The notes below the pieces were generated by a model that saw only the letters and a list, made by a program, of their open reading frames with translations, was not told the DNA's origin and did no database searches. From Devosia beringensis (GTDB taxonomy: Bacteria; Pseudomonadota; Alphaproteobacteria; Rhizobiales; Devosiaceae), in assembly GCF_014926585.1 (NCBI RefSeq), contig NZ_CP045422.1, positions 186,001-250,000 on the forward strand: a stretch of DNA of 64,000 nucleotides, read 5' to 3'. Of this stretch, positions 1 through 7,532 are shown piece by piece (position 1 is the stretch's first letter; each line of letters opens with the position of its first letter). Position numbers and translations under genes: made by a program.

Positions 1-1
1 G

Positions 2-1522
2 CCCGAGCATCGCCTGTTCGCCTCCGCCCTGGCCGGCGGCGGCATTCTCGATGTCGGCGGCTATCCCGTCTCGATGGCCCGGCTCATCGCCGGCGCCGCC
101 ATGGGCAAGCCCTTTGCCGATCCGGTCAAGGTATCGGGCACCGCCAAGCTCAATGCCGAAGGCACCGATGACTGGGCCGCGGCAGTGCTGACCTTCGAGA
201 ACGGCATTGTCGCCCAGGTCTCCTGCGCCGTCATGGCCAATCTCGACAATGTGCTGCGCATCCACGGCGCCGATGGCCGCATCGAGGTGCCCGATTTCTG
301 GTTTGCCGGTGGCGACCGCACCAAGGGCGAAGGCCGGATCGATATCATCAAGCAGGGCAAGACCGAGACGATCAGCGTCGGCGAACAGCGCCACGTCTAT
401 TCCTTCGAGGCCGATGCCGCCGCCGAGGCGATCATGGCCAAGCGGCAGGAACTGGCCGCGCCCGGCATGGGCTGGGACGACAGCCTGGGCAATGCCCGCG
501 TGCTCGACCAATGGCGCCGCGACGCCGGGATCGAATTCTCAGTCGAAAAGCCGGCCAACCGCCGCACGACCCTGGACAACCGCACGCTCGGCGCCAACAA
601 CGGCGTCATCCCCAAGCGCTCCATTCCGGGCCTTGGCAAGCAGGCTTCGGCCGTGGCCTTGGGTTTTGAGGATTTCCGCAGCTTTGCCTCGGGCGCCATC
701 CTGCTCGACGCCTTCTGGGAAAAGGGCGGCAATATCTTCGACACCGCCTTTGTCTATGGCAATGGCTATACCGAAAAGCTGTTCGGCGAATGGCACACCA
801 ATCGCGGCACCCGCGAGGGCGCCGTCCTGATCGGCAAGGGCGCGCATAGTCCCCTGGTCTATCCAGACGTTATCGCCAAGCAGCTGACCCAGTCGCTTGA
901 CCGGCTGCAGACCGACTATGTCGACGTCTACTTCATGCACCGCGACAATCCGGAGGTGCCGGTCGGCGAGTTCGTCGATGCCATGGATGCCGAGGTCAAG
1001 GCTGGCCGCATTCGTGGTCCCTTTGGCGGCTCCAACTGGACCATGGAGCGTTTCGACGCCGCCGTGGAATATGCCGAGCGTACCGGTAAGGCCAAGCCGA
1101 TGGCGCTTTCCAACAACTTCGCCCTCAGCGAAATGCTGGTGCCGATCTGGGATGGCTGCGTCACCTCGGCTTCGGACGAATGGAAGAAGTGGCTGACCGA
1201 TACCCAGACCACCAATTTCTCCTGGTCCAGCCAGGGCCGCGGCTTCTTTACCGACCGCGCCGGTCGCGACAAGACCGACAATGAGGAACTGGTGCGCTGC
1301 TGGTACAATGACAAGAACTTTGCCCGCCGCGACCGCGCCATCGAGCTGGCCAAACAGATCGGCCATAATCCCATCCATGTGGCTCTCGCTTTCGTCCTGG
1401 CCCAGCCCTTCCCGTCCATCCCGCTGATCGGGCCCCGGACCCTGGGCGAGTTGGACGACAGCCTCAAGGCCTTCGAGATCAAGCTGACGCCAGAGCAGGT
1501 CGCCTGGCTCGACCACGGCTAG
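2..1522 (+). CDS. Gfo/Idh/MocA oxidoreductase fused to an aldo/keto reductase (5' partial)
   Basis: The reading frame is open from base 2, so the N-terminus, including the dinucleotide-binding Rossmann half, lies outside the window. The first ~180 visible residues look like the C-terminal substrate domain of Gfo/Idh/MocA sugar oxidoreductases (GGGILDVGGYPVSMA near the start). After a short linker around base 550-620, a nearly complete aldo/keto reductase domain follows. It shows the family tetrad: Asp and Tyr in DTAFVYGNG, Lys in LIGKG, His in FMHRDNP. Both domains are NAD(P)-dependent sugar or polyol oxidoreductases, so the protein may carry out two successive redox steps on one sugar, but the substrate is unknown. 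A strong terminator follows at once, so this is the last gene of its unit. Confidence 0.85.
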   Translation, partial: PEHRLFASALAGGGILDVGGYPVSMARLIAGAAMGKPFADPVKVSGTAKLNAEGTDDWAAAVLTFENGIVAQVSCAVMANLDNVLRIHGADGRIEVPDFWFAGGDRTKGEGRIDIIKQGKTETISVGEQRHVYSFEADAAAEAIMAKRQELAAPGMGWDDSLGNARVLDQWRRDAGIEFSVEKPANRRTTLDNRTLGANNGVIPKRSIPGLGKQASAVALGFEDFRSFASGAILLDAFWEKGGNIFDTAFVYGNGYTEKLFGEWHTNRGTREGAVLIGKGAHSPLVYPDVIAKQLTQSLDRLQTDYVDVYFMHRDNPEVPVGEFVDAMDAEVKAGRIRGPFGGSNWTMERFDAAVEYAERTGKAKPMALSNNFALSEMLVPIWDGCVTSASDEWKKWLTDTQTTNFSWSSQGRGFFTDRAGRDKTDNEELVRCWYNDKNFARRDRAIELAKQIGHNPIHVALAFVLAQPFPSIPLIGPRTLGELDDSLKAFEIKLTPEQVAWLDHG

Positions 1523-1530
1523 GAAAGTTG

Positions 1531-1556
1531 AAAGGGCCCCGTGGGGCCCTTTCTTT
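1531..1556 (+). terminator. Intrinsic terminator after the oxidoreductase fusion
   Basis: A perfect 10-bp stem (AAAGGGCCCC, loop GT, GGGGCCCTTT) is followed by CTTTT. It starts 9 bases after the stop codon at 1520-1522 and separates this gene from the convergent MOSC gene. Confidence 0.9.
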
Positions 1557-1582
1557 TGGTCGTTTGGTCTCCTCGGCACGAC

Positions 1583-2362
1583 CTAGTCGTTCAGGTGCGC
1601 GGACATGCCCACCCGGAGGGATGTGCCGCGGGCTGTGCAGTAGGTGCCAAAAGACGCTGGTCGCGCCGCCGGGCGTTCGCGGCTCATGGCGCCAATCAGC
1701 TTGAGCGGCTGCTTGCCGCGGCTTGCGTCCTCGAGGCTGATATTGGGCAGTTCACAACGCACGCAAGGCTCGCGCAGGCAAAGCGATGTCTGGTCGAACC
1801 GCAGTTCGGTTGCCGTTTCCTCGGCAAAGGCGGCGTGGGTACCGGACAGCACGATATTGGGCCGGAAGCGCTCCACCACTATCGCCGCTTCGCCCCGCCC
1901 TGCCAGGCGGGCATTGAGCGCCGACAGCGAGACGGTGGACACCGCGTGAATGGGGTTCAGGCCTGCCCAAAGGTGCGCCTGCTCGCCGACGCGGACGAGG
2001 CGGCAGGGCGATCCCAGCCGTTCGGTGAGCCAGTTGGCGACGGCATCGCCCTGATCCCGCCCGGCAAGGCGATAGCCTTCCTGTTCCACCATGACGGACG
2101 TGTCCGACGCATCCACTGGCAGCGGCCCAAGCGCGCCGTCGTGATCCCGCAATACGAGACTGCCCCCGTCGAGCCTGGCCGACAGCAGGGCCATGCGCGG
2201 GATATCGCCCTGCCAGAGCAGGCTGCCGTCCGGTCGCGTGACGATCCATTCCCGGTCGCCCCGCAAAGACCCGCTTGGCGTGATTTCGGCCTCGGGGACC
2301 GCCATCCCGGCCAGCGATTTGACGGGATAGATGGAAATCTGGTCGATGCGAAAGGTGCTCAT
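1583..2362 (-). CDS. MOSC domain-containing protein
   Basis: The 259-residue protein has an N-terminal MOSC beta-barrel (begins MSTFRIDQISIYPVKSLAG) and a MOSC domain carrying the conserved cysteine pair CVRCELPNI near residue 205. MOSC proteins are molybdenum-cofactor-linked sulfur carriers or N-hydroxylated-substrate reductases of the YcbX/mARC type. The YcbX-like N-terminus and 'PVKS' motif support that group, but no fused ferredoxin domain is present. The ATG at 2362 was chosen because homology begins there; the upstream extension is low-complexity. It sits 37 bases downstream of the FAD/NAD(P) gene on the same strand, so they may be co-transcribed and could share redox chemistry (inference). 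Confidence 0.85.
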   Translation of the reverse strand: MSTFRIDQISIYPVKSLAGMAVPEAEITPSGSLRGDREWIVTRPDGSLLWQGDIPRMALLSARLDGGSLVLRDHDGALGPLPVDASDTSVMVEQEGYRLAGRDQGDAVANWLTERLGSPCRLVRVGEQAHLWAGLNPIHAVSTVSLSALNARLAGRGEAAIVVERFRPNIVLSGTHAAFAEETATELRFDQTSLCLREPCVRCELPNISLEDASRGKQPLKLIGAMSRERPAARPASFGTYCTARGTSLRVGMSAHLND

Positions 2363-2399
2363 GACGATCCCTGCTGGCGCGACGACCCCATAGCCGACC

Positions 2400-3983
2400 T
2401 CATATCGCCGTCGCCACCGCTTCGGCGGCTTCCGAGCAGGCAACAAGGCCCTGCGCGAAAGGATAGCGCTCCATCATTACCGGGATGGACAGGCAGAATA
2501 TGTCGGCCTGCGATCGGCCATCCAGGCGCAGGCGAAACTGATCGTCTTCACTCTGGCCATTGCTGCGCTTGAGCGGGTCGGCGGTGGCGAGCGCCTGGTC
2601 GAGCTGGTTGAAACCCAGGTCCGATATCGACGCCGCTTTCTGCCCGCGGGCATCGATCAGCGTGCCGAAGGTCTCCTCCCGCCCGCTGGCCGTCAGCGTG
2701 AATTCCCCCGCGCCATAGCGGATCGTGCCACCGTCGCCCAGCGCCACGATGTCGAGGCATCCGGCGCGATGGAGGGCGAGCAGGCGCAGGATGGACAGGT
2801 GCGGCACGCAGCCATAGGCGTCAGCAAAGACCGGCGCGACATGGCTTCTGAACCGGGCGAGATCGCGTCGATCAAGGAAAGGCACGATCTCGCTGAAAAC
2901 CTCATGGGCGCGCATCATTGTGTAGCGCCACATCACCACGCGGCGGTCGCGATAGTCGCGCCGCGATTCATCGAGGTTTTCCGCCACGGCATCAAAGCCC
3001 TGGCGCGTCTTGCGCAGGGCGAAATAGGCCCTGGCAAAGCCTTCAGGCGTGAAGCGCGCCAAGCCCAGACTGTCGACGAAGGCGGGATCAGCGGACACCA
3101 TCTGCTGTTTGAAGAGCTTCCAGGCCCTGCCCAGCAGGCCCTTCTGGCCTTCGTGGCGCAGCATGTCGAGCCGCGCCGGCGTAAAGATCATCAACGGCTC
3201 TTCGGGGATCGGGTAATAGAAGTCGGCATCGGGGACGGTGCCCTTGCGCGACGCCATGACCAGACGCAGCTTTTGCTTGGAGAGGGGCCTAAACGACAGG
3301 GCATTCTCGTCGCCGACGAAATTGCCATAACGGCTCGCCAGGCCGACAACGGCGTCGATCGCGCTGAGCGAAGACCCCAATATCAGCGCCGCCCGATCGC
3401 TGCCCAGCGCGAGATCGTGCACGGGATAGGGGGAGCGGAACAGCCCCGGCAATGGCGCGGGCTTTTCCACCTCCGTAAGATGACCGGTGGCCATGACCAC
3501 GGCGTCGAAGCGGCGTCGGGCCCTGCCGCTGCGCCGCTCGATGAAGAGCGTAAACCCCGCGCCATCCGGCTTGACGTCCAGCACGCGGGTCTGGGTCTCG
3601 ATGACGACGGTCTGCCAAGGGGCGCAGGCCTGCACCAGGCGCGTGAGCTGGTCGGTGTAATAGGCGCCGATCAGCACGCGCGGATAAAAGTCGCGATCGA
3701 CGACCTGCTCGCGGTCGATACCAAACTTTTTCAGCAAAGGGCCGTCCGCCGAGCGGACCCAGTCGGACAGCGATACCAGGACCGGCGGAATCTCGACGGA
3801 GGTGATGTTGGCCATCATGTCCGCCGTATTGTGCTCCTCCGAATAGGGAATGCCGCAGCCGGCCACCTGTCCGGCTTCAAAAATCGTTATGTGCAGCCGG
3901 TCTGACTTTTGCAGGAGATTTTTGAGCGTATAAACGGCCGTTGGTCCGCCGCCGACCAGGGCGATCCGCTTGATTTGTGACAT
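2400..3983 (-). CDS. FAD/NAD(P)-binding protein (NAD_binding_9-like)
   Basis: The 527-residue protein opens with a Rossmann fold fingerprint, IALVGGGPTAVYTLKNLL, followed by an acidic residue at the end of strand 2 (TIFEAG) and the GCGIPYS segment typical of the FAD-NAD(P)-binding family Pfam13454. A second nucleotide-binding-like stretch (AALILGSSLSAIDAVVGL) lies mid-protein. Members of this family are poorly characterised flavoproteins; the reaction cannot be named. Start taken at MSQIKR (3983) because the extra eight residues of the longer frame precede the fold. No signal peptide or membrane segment is visible, so it is probably cytoplasmic. The MOSC gene follows 37 bases downstream. Confidence 0.75.
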   Translation of the reverse strand: MSQIKRIALVGGGPTAVYTLKNLLQKSDRLHITIFEAGQVAGCGIPYSEEHNTADMMANITSVEIPPVLVSLSDWVRSADGPLLKKFGIDREQVVDRDFYPRVLIGAYYTDQLTRLVQACAPWQTVVIETQTRVLDVKPDGAGFTLFIERRSGRARRRFDAVVMATGHLTEVEKPAPLPGLFRSPYPVHDLALGSDRAALILGSSLSAIDAVVGLASRYGNFVGDENALSFRPLSKQKLRLVMASRKGTVPDADFYYPIPEEPLMIFTPARLDMLRHEGQKGLLGRAWKLFKQQMVSADPAFVDSLGLARFTPEGFARAYFALRKTRQGFDAVAENLDESRRDYRDRRVVMWRYTMMRAHEVFSEIVPFLDRRDLARFRSHVAPVFADAYGCVPHLSILRLLALHRAGCLDIVALGDGGTIRYGAGEFTLTASGREETFGTLIDARGQKAASISDLGFNQLDQALATADPLKRSNGQSEDDQFRLRLDGRSQADIFCLSIPVMMERYPFAQGLVACSEAAEAVATAI

Positions 3984-4510
3984 GTGCTCGGTACCAGAAT
4001 ACTGCAACGCAAGGGGTAATGCGCGACACGCCCAAAGGGATGTCGGTGAACCGCATTGTGATGATAAAAGTTCATGCCGCCGCCGCCCAGACGTTGATCA
4101 AGGGCGGCACAGGGTCGGTTCTGTCCGTCCCGTCGGCTCTTTCCCGCGATCGACATTCTTTGCCAGGCATTGGAAAAACTTATCCCCGCCCCCTAAACCT
4201 TCCTGCATACTTGCTCCATTCCCGCCATTCACGCGGCCCCGACGCAGGGTCGGGCGGGGAGGATCGGATGGAGAGGGCGCTCTCCTGCGTGGGCAGAAAG
4301 TTGGCAGCCGGACCTGCAATATTGGTACCGCCTGATACCAGACCCCCTAAGCAAGCCGATACCGTGATGGGCGGCCCTTGGCTCCCCGAGTTAGTAACTG
4401 GATTGAGTCAAAGGCCGCCCATTACCCGTGACACCGCAAGCGCAAGCCGGGCGGCGTTTCGGCGCGTCCGGTTATTACGCCCATCGACCCCGCTCAGATG
4501 CCCGGTACGA
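3984..4510. other. 527-bp gene-free interval with two inverted repeats
   Basis: No convincing reading frame on either strand. It holds the upstream region of the leftward FAD gene and the downstream region of the leftward methyltransferase. Two dyads are visible: CCCGAC/GTCGGG around 4238-4254, and a 10-bp arm ATGGGCGGCC at 4367-4376 matching GGCCGCCCAT at 4413-4422 across a 36-nt loop. Neither is followed by a clear T-run, so neither is an obvious intrinsic terminator. The second could be part of a small RNA or a Rho-dependent 3' structure; this is unproven. Confidence 0.5.
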
Positions 4511-5017
4511 TCAGGCAGCGACCGGTTTGCGCAGCACGCCCCATTGCGACAGGAAGGCCTTTTGCAGCAGCGATACCGGCTCGAACAACGGAATTTTGTC
4601 GAAATAGACGAGGTTGGAATGCGGGCTGGTGCGTTGCTGATTGAGGCCGAGCCGCTCGAGCAGCTTCATCGCCCAGTCCATGTGCGGCACCGGCGAGGTC
4701 AGCAGCAGCTGCCCGCCCGGCTTGAGCAGGTCATAGGCCTGCTGCACCAGGTCGACATGTTCAATCACTTCAAAGGCGATGACGACGTCAAAGGAAGCCG
4801 GTTGCAGGCCCAGCTGACGCCACTCGCGGATGTCGCCGACAATATCGGCCGGCGCCACCAGATCGGCCCCGACATAGTGCTGCCAGCCATTGGCGCGCAG
4901 ATAGTCGCCGACCCAGCGCGAACCGCAGCCGATTTCGAGGATCCGGGCATGCTTGGGAATGGGCAGCAAGAAATGCTCGATCTTGCGGCGCTGCGCGTAG
5001 TCACTGAGTGCGGGCAC
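4511..5017 (-). CDS. Class I SAM-dependent methyltransferase
   Basis: The protein has ~168 residues. Motif I is ILEIGCGSRWVGDYL, followed by the acidic end of strand 2 (VGADL), motif II/III FDVVIAFEVIEHV and a post-III GGQLLLTSPVP. This is the Methyltransf_11/UbiE-like fold. The substrate is unknown; the short C-terminus with 'SPHSNLVYFDKIPLF' resembles the lipid- or sugar-modifying branch of the fold but this is weak. Start: GTG at 5017 has AGGGGAG six bases upstream and is preferred over the GTG at 5020 and a TTG at 5044. It stands alone, facing left, with the FMN riboswitch unit diverging to its right. Confidence 0.75.
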   Translation of the reverse strand: MPALSDYAQRRKIEHFLLPIPKHARILEIGCGSRWVGDYLRANGWQHYVGADLVAPADIVGDIREWRQLGLQPASFDVVIAFEVIEHVDLVQQAYDLLKPGGQLLLTSPVPHMDWAMKLLERLGLNQQRTSPHSNLVYFDKIPLFEPVSLLQKAFLSQWGVLRKPVAA

Positions 5018-5184
5018 CACGGTCTCCCCTTTGGTCCTGGGCAAGTGTTGGCCCCAATGTGGTTAAGATCGGCTGAATCGGCGACCTTTGCGTTTCGGGT
5101 AGCCCGGTTACGCTTTTGTGGCTGCTTGCAGGCGGTATCGCCCTGACCTATGTTCATCGTCGCGGGACGATAGAGCCCCGCAAT

Positions 5185-5320
5185 GTTCTCAGGGCGGGGT
5201 GCGATTCCCCACCGGCGGTAAAGGCAGCAATGCTCAAGCCCGCGAGCGCTCCGCGAAGGCGGAGGTCAGCAGATCCGGTGTGACTCCGGAGCCGACGGTA
5301 TAGTCCGGATGAAAGAGAAC
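5185..5320 (+). promoter_or_regulatory. FMN riboswitch (RFN element)
   Basis: The P1 stem pairs GTTCTC (5185-5190) with GAGAAC (5315-5320). Inside are the conserved RFN blocks: AGGGCGGGGTGCGATTCCCC, ACCGGCGGTAA, a variable arm around 5235-5265, then AGATCCGGTG, GACTCCGGAGCCGACGGT and AGTCCGGATGAAAGAG. These are diagnostic of the aptamer that binds flavin mononucleotide. It lies 106 bases before the start of the RibN-like transporter and should switch that gene off when FMN is plentiful (established behaviour of the family). Confidence 0.97.
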
Positions 5321-5387
5321 GGGACCAACGCTGGCACGCCGCGCATCCGCACCCTTTTTGGGCCGGTCGAGGCACCGGCGAGACTTC

Positions 5388-5420
5388 CCGTAACCCTGAG
5401 GAAACTGGTTACGGAAAGGA
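5388..5420 (+). promoter_or_regulatory. Hairpin abutting the ribN ribosome binding site (likely riboswitch platform)
   Basis: CCGTAACC (5388-5395) pairs with GGTTACGG (5407-5414), and the Shine-Dalgarno AAAGGA (5415-5420) follows directly, six bases before the ATG at 5427. There is no T-run after the stem, so translational control is more likely than termination. The C/T-rich stretch near 5351-5357 could pair with AAAGG as a sequestering strand (inference). Confidence 0.5.
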
Positions 5421-5426
5421 CTTTTT

Positions 5427-6404
5427 ATGAACCACGTTTCCTCGACTCCCCAAAATGGTGCCACGACAGGCGCCCTGTTCATGGTGGTGGCAAGCCTCGC
5501 TTTCGCCGGCACCAACCTGCTGCAATCGTCACTGCCCACCCCGGTGGAATATGGCGGCTATGGCATGAGCTCGACCGGCATGGCTTTCTGGCAATATCTC
5601 ATCGCCTCGGTGCTGGCGCTGCCGCTAATCGCGCGCATCGGCATCGACAAGCTGCGCACCACACGCCCGCTGGCGCATGAAATCCGCGCCTTCGTCTCGG
5701 CGCTGGGCGTGCATGTCTTTGTCTATGGCTTCGCCTCGGGCGTGCCGATCTGGCAGATGGTCACTTTGCTGGCCACCGGCCCGCTCTTCATCATCCTCGG
5801 CTCGACGCTGTTCCTGGGCGAGCGCGCCTCCACGGCCCGGATCCTGGCGGGCCTTGTCGGCTTTGTCGGCGCCATCATCATTTCGGGCGTCGGCAGCGAG
5901 GGCCTCAGCCTGACCACACTGATTCCTGTCGCCGCCGCAGCGCTGTGGGCCACGACCGACGTGCTGACCAAATATCTGGCCCGCGAGGAATCGCCGGAAA
6001 CCCTCACTATCTCGCTGCTGGTGCTGGTAACGCCCAATCACCTGCTGATCCTGCTGGCCGTCAACGCCTTTGCCTTCCTGGCGCCCGGTGCCGTGCCGGC
6101 GGGCCTCGCCACCGGCTTCCCATTCGCCCTGCCCTCGGGCAATGCGTTGTGGCTGCTGCTGCTGCTTGGTGCTCTCACCGCGGCCGCACAGTATCTGCTC
6201 AGCTATGCCTACAAGGTGGCCGACGCCACCTATCTGCAGCCCTTTGGCGACCTCAAGGTGCCGCTGAGCGGCTTGCTGGGCTGGATCGTGCTGAGCCAGA
6301 TGCCCTCGGTCTGGTTCTGGCCCGGCTCGCTGCTGATCCTGGCGGCCTCGACCTTCATCCTGTGGGCGGAAACGCAGAATCGGCAGAAACTCAGTCTGGC
6401 CTGA
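5427..6404 (+). CDS. ribN: RibN-like riboflavin transporter (EamA/DMT family)
   Basis: The 325-residue polytopic membrane protein is made of two EamA repeats (roughly residues 15-150 and 160-315), about ten transmembrane segments, as in the drug/metabolite transporter superfamily. The family alone does not fix the substrate; the FMN riboswitch immediately upstream does, because in rhizobia the EamA permease under FMN control is the riboflavin importer RibN. Good RBS AAAGGA. The gene is monocistronic or weakly linked to iolR downstream (120 bases, with its own operator). Confidence in the transporter is high; confidence in riboflavin as substrate rests on context. Confidence 0.85.
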   Translation: MNHVSSTPQNGATTGALFMVVASLAFAGTNLLQSSLPTPVEYGGYGMSSTGMAFWQYLIASVLALPLIARIGIDKLRTTRPLAHEIRAFVSALGVHVFVYGFASGVPIWQMVTLLATGPLFIILGSTLFLGERASTARILAGLVGFVGAIIISGVGSEGLSLTTLIPVAAAALWATTDVLTKYLAREESPETLTISLLVLVTPNHLLILLAVNAFAFLAPGAVPAGLATGFPFALPSGNALWLLLLLGALTAAAQYLLSYAYKVADATYLQPFGDLKVPLSGLLGWIVLSQMPSVWFWPGSLLILAASTFILWAETQNRQKLSLA

Positions 6405-6449
6405 TCGACCCCGGGTCGCCGTCCGCGGCGGCCCGATTGTTCTGCTGGT

Positions 6450-6463
6450 GGAACGGGCGTTCG
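6450..6463. promoter_or_regulatory. Predicted IolR operator at the iolR promoter
   Basis: GGAA-CGGGCG-TTCG matches the GGAA-N6-TTCC box reported for rhizobial IolR with one mismatch, and shares the core TGGAACGGGC with the box before iolC. A plausible promoter follows (TTGATC at 6471, 17-bp spacer, ACTATG at 6494), so bound repressor would sit just upstream of or over -35. This suggests autoregulation. Confidence 0.65.
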
Positions 6464-6523
6464 AGAAAACTTGATCCCGGCCGCGGTTTGGGGACTATGC
6501 TGGGCGCAAGACGAGAGCCCGCC

Positions 6524-7366
6524 ATGACCCAGACCGACACCAGAGACCTTCCGCCCGAGGATTTCGAGACGCTGCGCGCCGTCATTCTCGAGCGCAGGGG
6601 CGAATTGCCCAAGCGACTGACCCAGGTGGCCGCCTATGCGCTGGACCATCCCGACGAAATCGCCTTTGGCACCGCGGCCAGCATTGCCACCTCGGCGCAG
6701 GTGCAGCCCTCGACGCTGGTGCGCTTTGCCCAGCATTTCGGCTTTGACGGCTTTTCAGGACTGCAATTGCTGTTCCGTGCCCGGCTGCGCGGCCGCACCT
6801 CATCCTATGAGGAGCGGCTGAAGACGCTGGAACAGGACGGCGCGGCTTTGGCCGAGAGCACCACGCTCTTCAACGGCTTCGTCGCCGCGGCGCACCGGTC
6901 CATCGATGTCCTCGCGGCGGCGGTCGATCCCGATGCCCTGGAACGAGCGGTGACGCTGCTGGCCCAGGCCGATACCATCTACCTGATTGCCAAGCGCCGC
7001 TCCTACCCCATCACCAGCTACATGGCCTATGCCTTTGGCAAGCTGCGGGTGAAGTGCCACCTGGTAGGCACCTCGGCCGGCATCGATGACGATATCCTCG
7101 CCATGGCCACACCGCGCGACGCGGCCTTTGCCATCAGCTTTGCCCCCTATGCCTCCGAGAGCGCGGCCCAGGCCCGGGCTTTGGCCCTGCGTGACATTCC
7201 GGTGGTGTCGCTCACCGATTCGGCGTTTTCGCCGCTGGCAGCCTGCTCGCGCGAGTGGTTCGAAGTGGTCGAGGCGGACCATGCCGGCTTCCGCTCGCTG
7301 TCGGCCAGCATGGCCTTTGCCATGGCGCTGACCGTCTCGATTGCCGAGCATAGACGGCGCAGCTAG
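6524..7366 (+). CDS. iolR: MurR/RpiR-family regulator of inositol catabolism (IolR-like)
   Basis: The 280-residue protein has an N-terminal HTH_6 (RpiR) domain (residues ~20-95, recognition helix region AQVQPSTLVRFAQHFGF) and a C-terminal SIS sugar-phosphate-binding domain (~130-265, with IYLIAKRRSYPITSYMAYAF). RpiR proteins sense phosphorylated sugars; in rhizobia and Salmonella the iol repressor is of this family, and the gene here directly precedes iolC. Start ATG at 6524. The likely inducer is a phosphorylated inositol intermediate such as 5-dehydro-2-deoxygluconate-6-phosphate (from other IolR systems, not seen here). Operators of matching sequence precede iolR, iolC and idhA. Confidence 0.88.
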   Translation: MTQTDTRDLPPEDFETLRAVILERRGELPKRLTQVAAYALDHPDEIAFGTAASIATSAQVQPSTLVRFAQHFGFDGFSGLQLLFRARLRGRTSSYEERLKTLEQDGAALAESTTLFNGFVAAAHRSIDVLAAAVDPDALERAVTLLAQADTIYLIAKRRSYPITSYMAYAFGKLRVKCHLVGTSAGIDDDILAMATPRDAAFAISFAPYASESAAQARALALRDIPVVSLTDSAFSPLAACSREWFEVVEADHAGFRSLSASMAFAMALTVSIAEHRRRS

Positions 7367-7417
7367 CCGCCATTTGGTCACGAGCCTGAACGCATGATGA
7401 CTGGCGGCGGCAGCAAA

Positions 7418-7471
7418 TTCCATTGATGGAACGGGCATTCCATATTGACGCAGAGCCGGAACCTATGTTTC
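7418..7471. promoter_or_regulatory. Clustered predicted IolR operators upstream of iolC
   Basis: GGAA-CGGGCA-TTCC (7428-7441) is a perfect match to the GGAA-N6-TTCC box. Overlapping it is the reverse arrangement TTCC-ATTGAT-GGAA (7418-7431). A second near-match, GGAA-CCTATG-TTTC (7458-7471), begins exactly 30 bp after the first, about three helical turns, so two repressor units could bind the same face. The cluster lies 60-115 bases before the iolC start. Confidence 0.75.
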
Positions 7472-7532
7472 ATCGCAGGTAACAGTCTTCCGGATCAAAC
7501 CGGCAGGTCGTGGATGGAATGGGAGGACAAGA

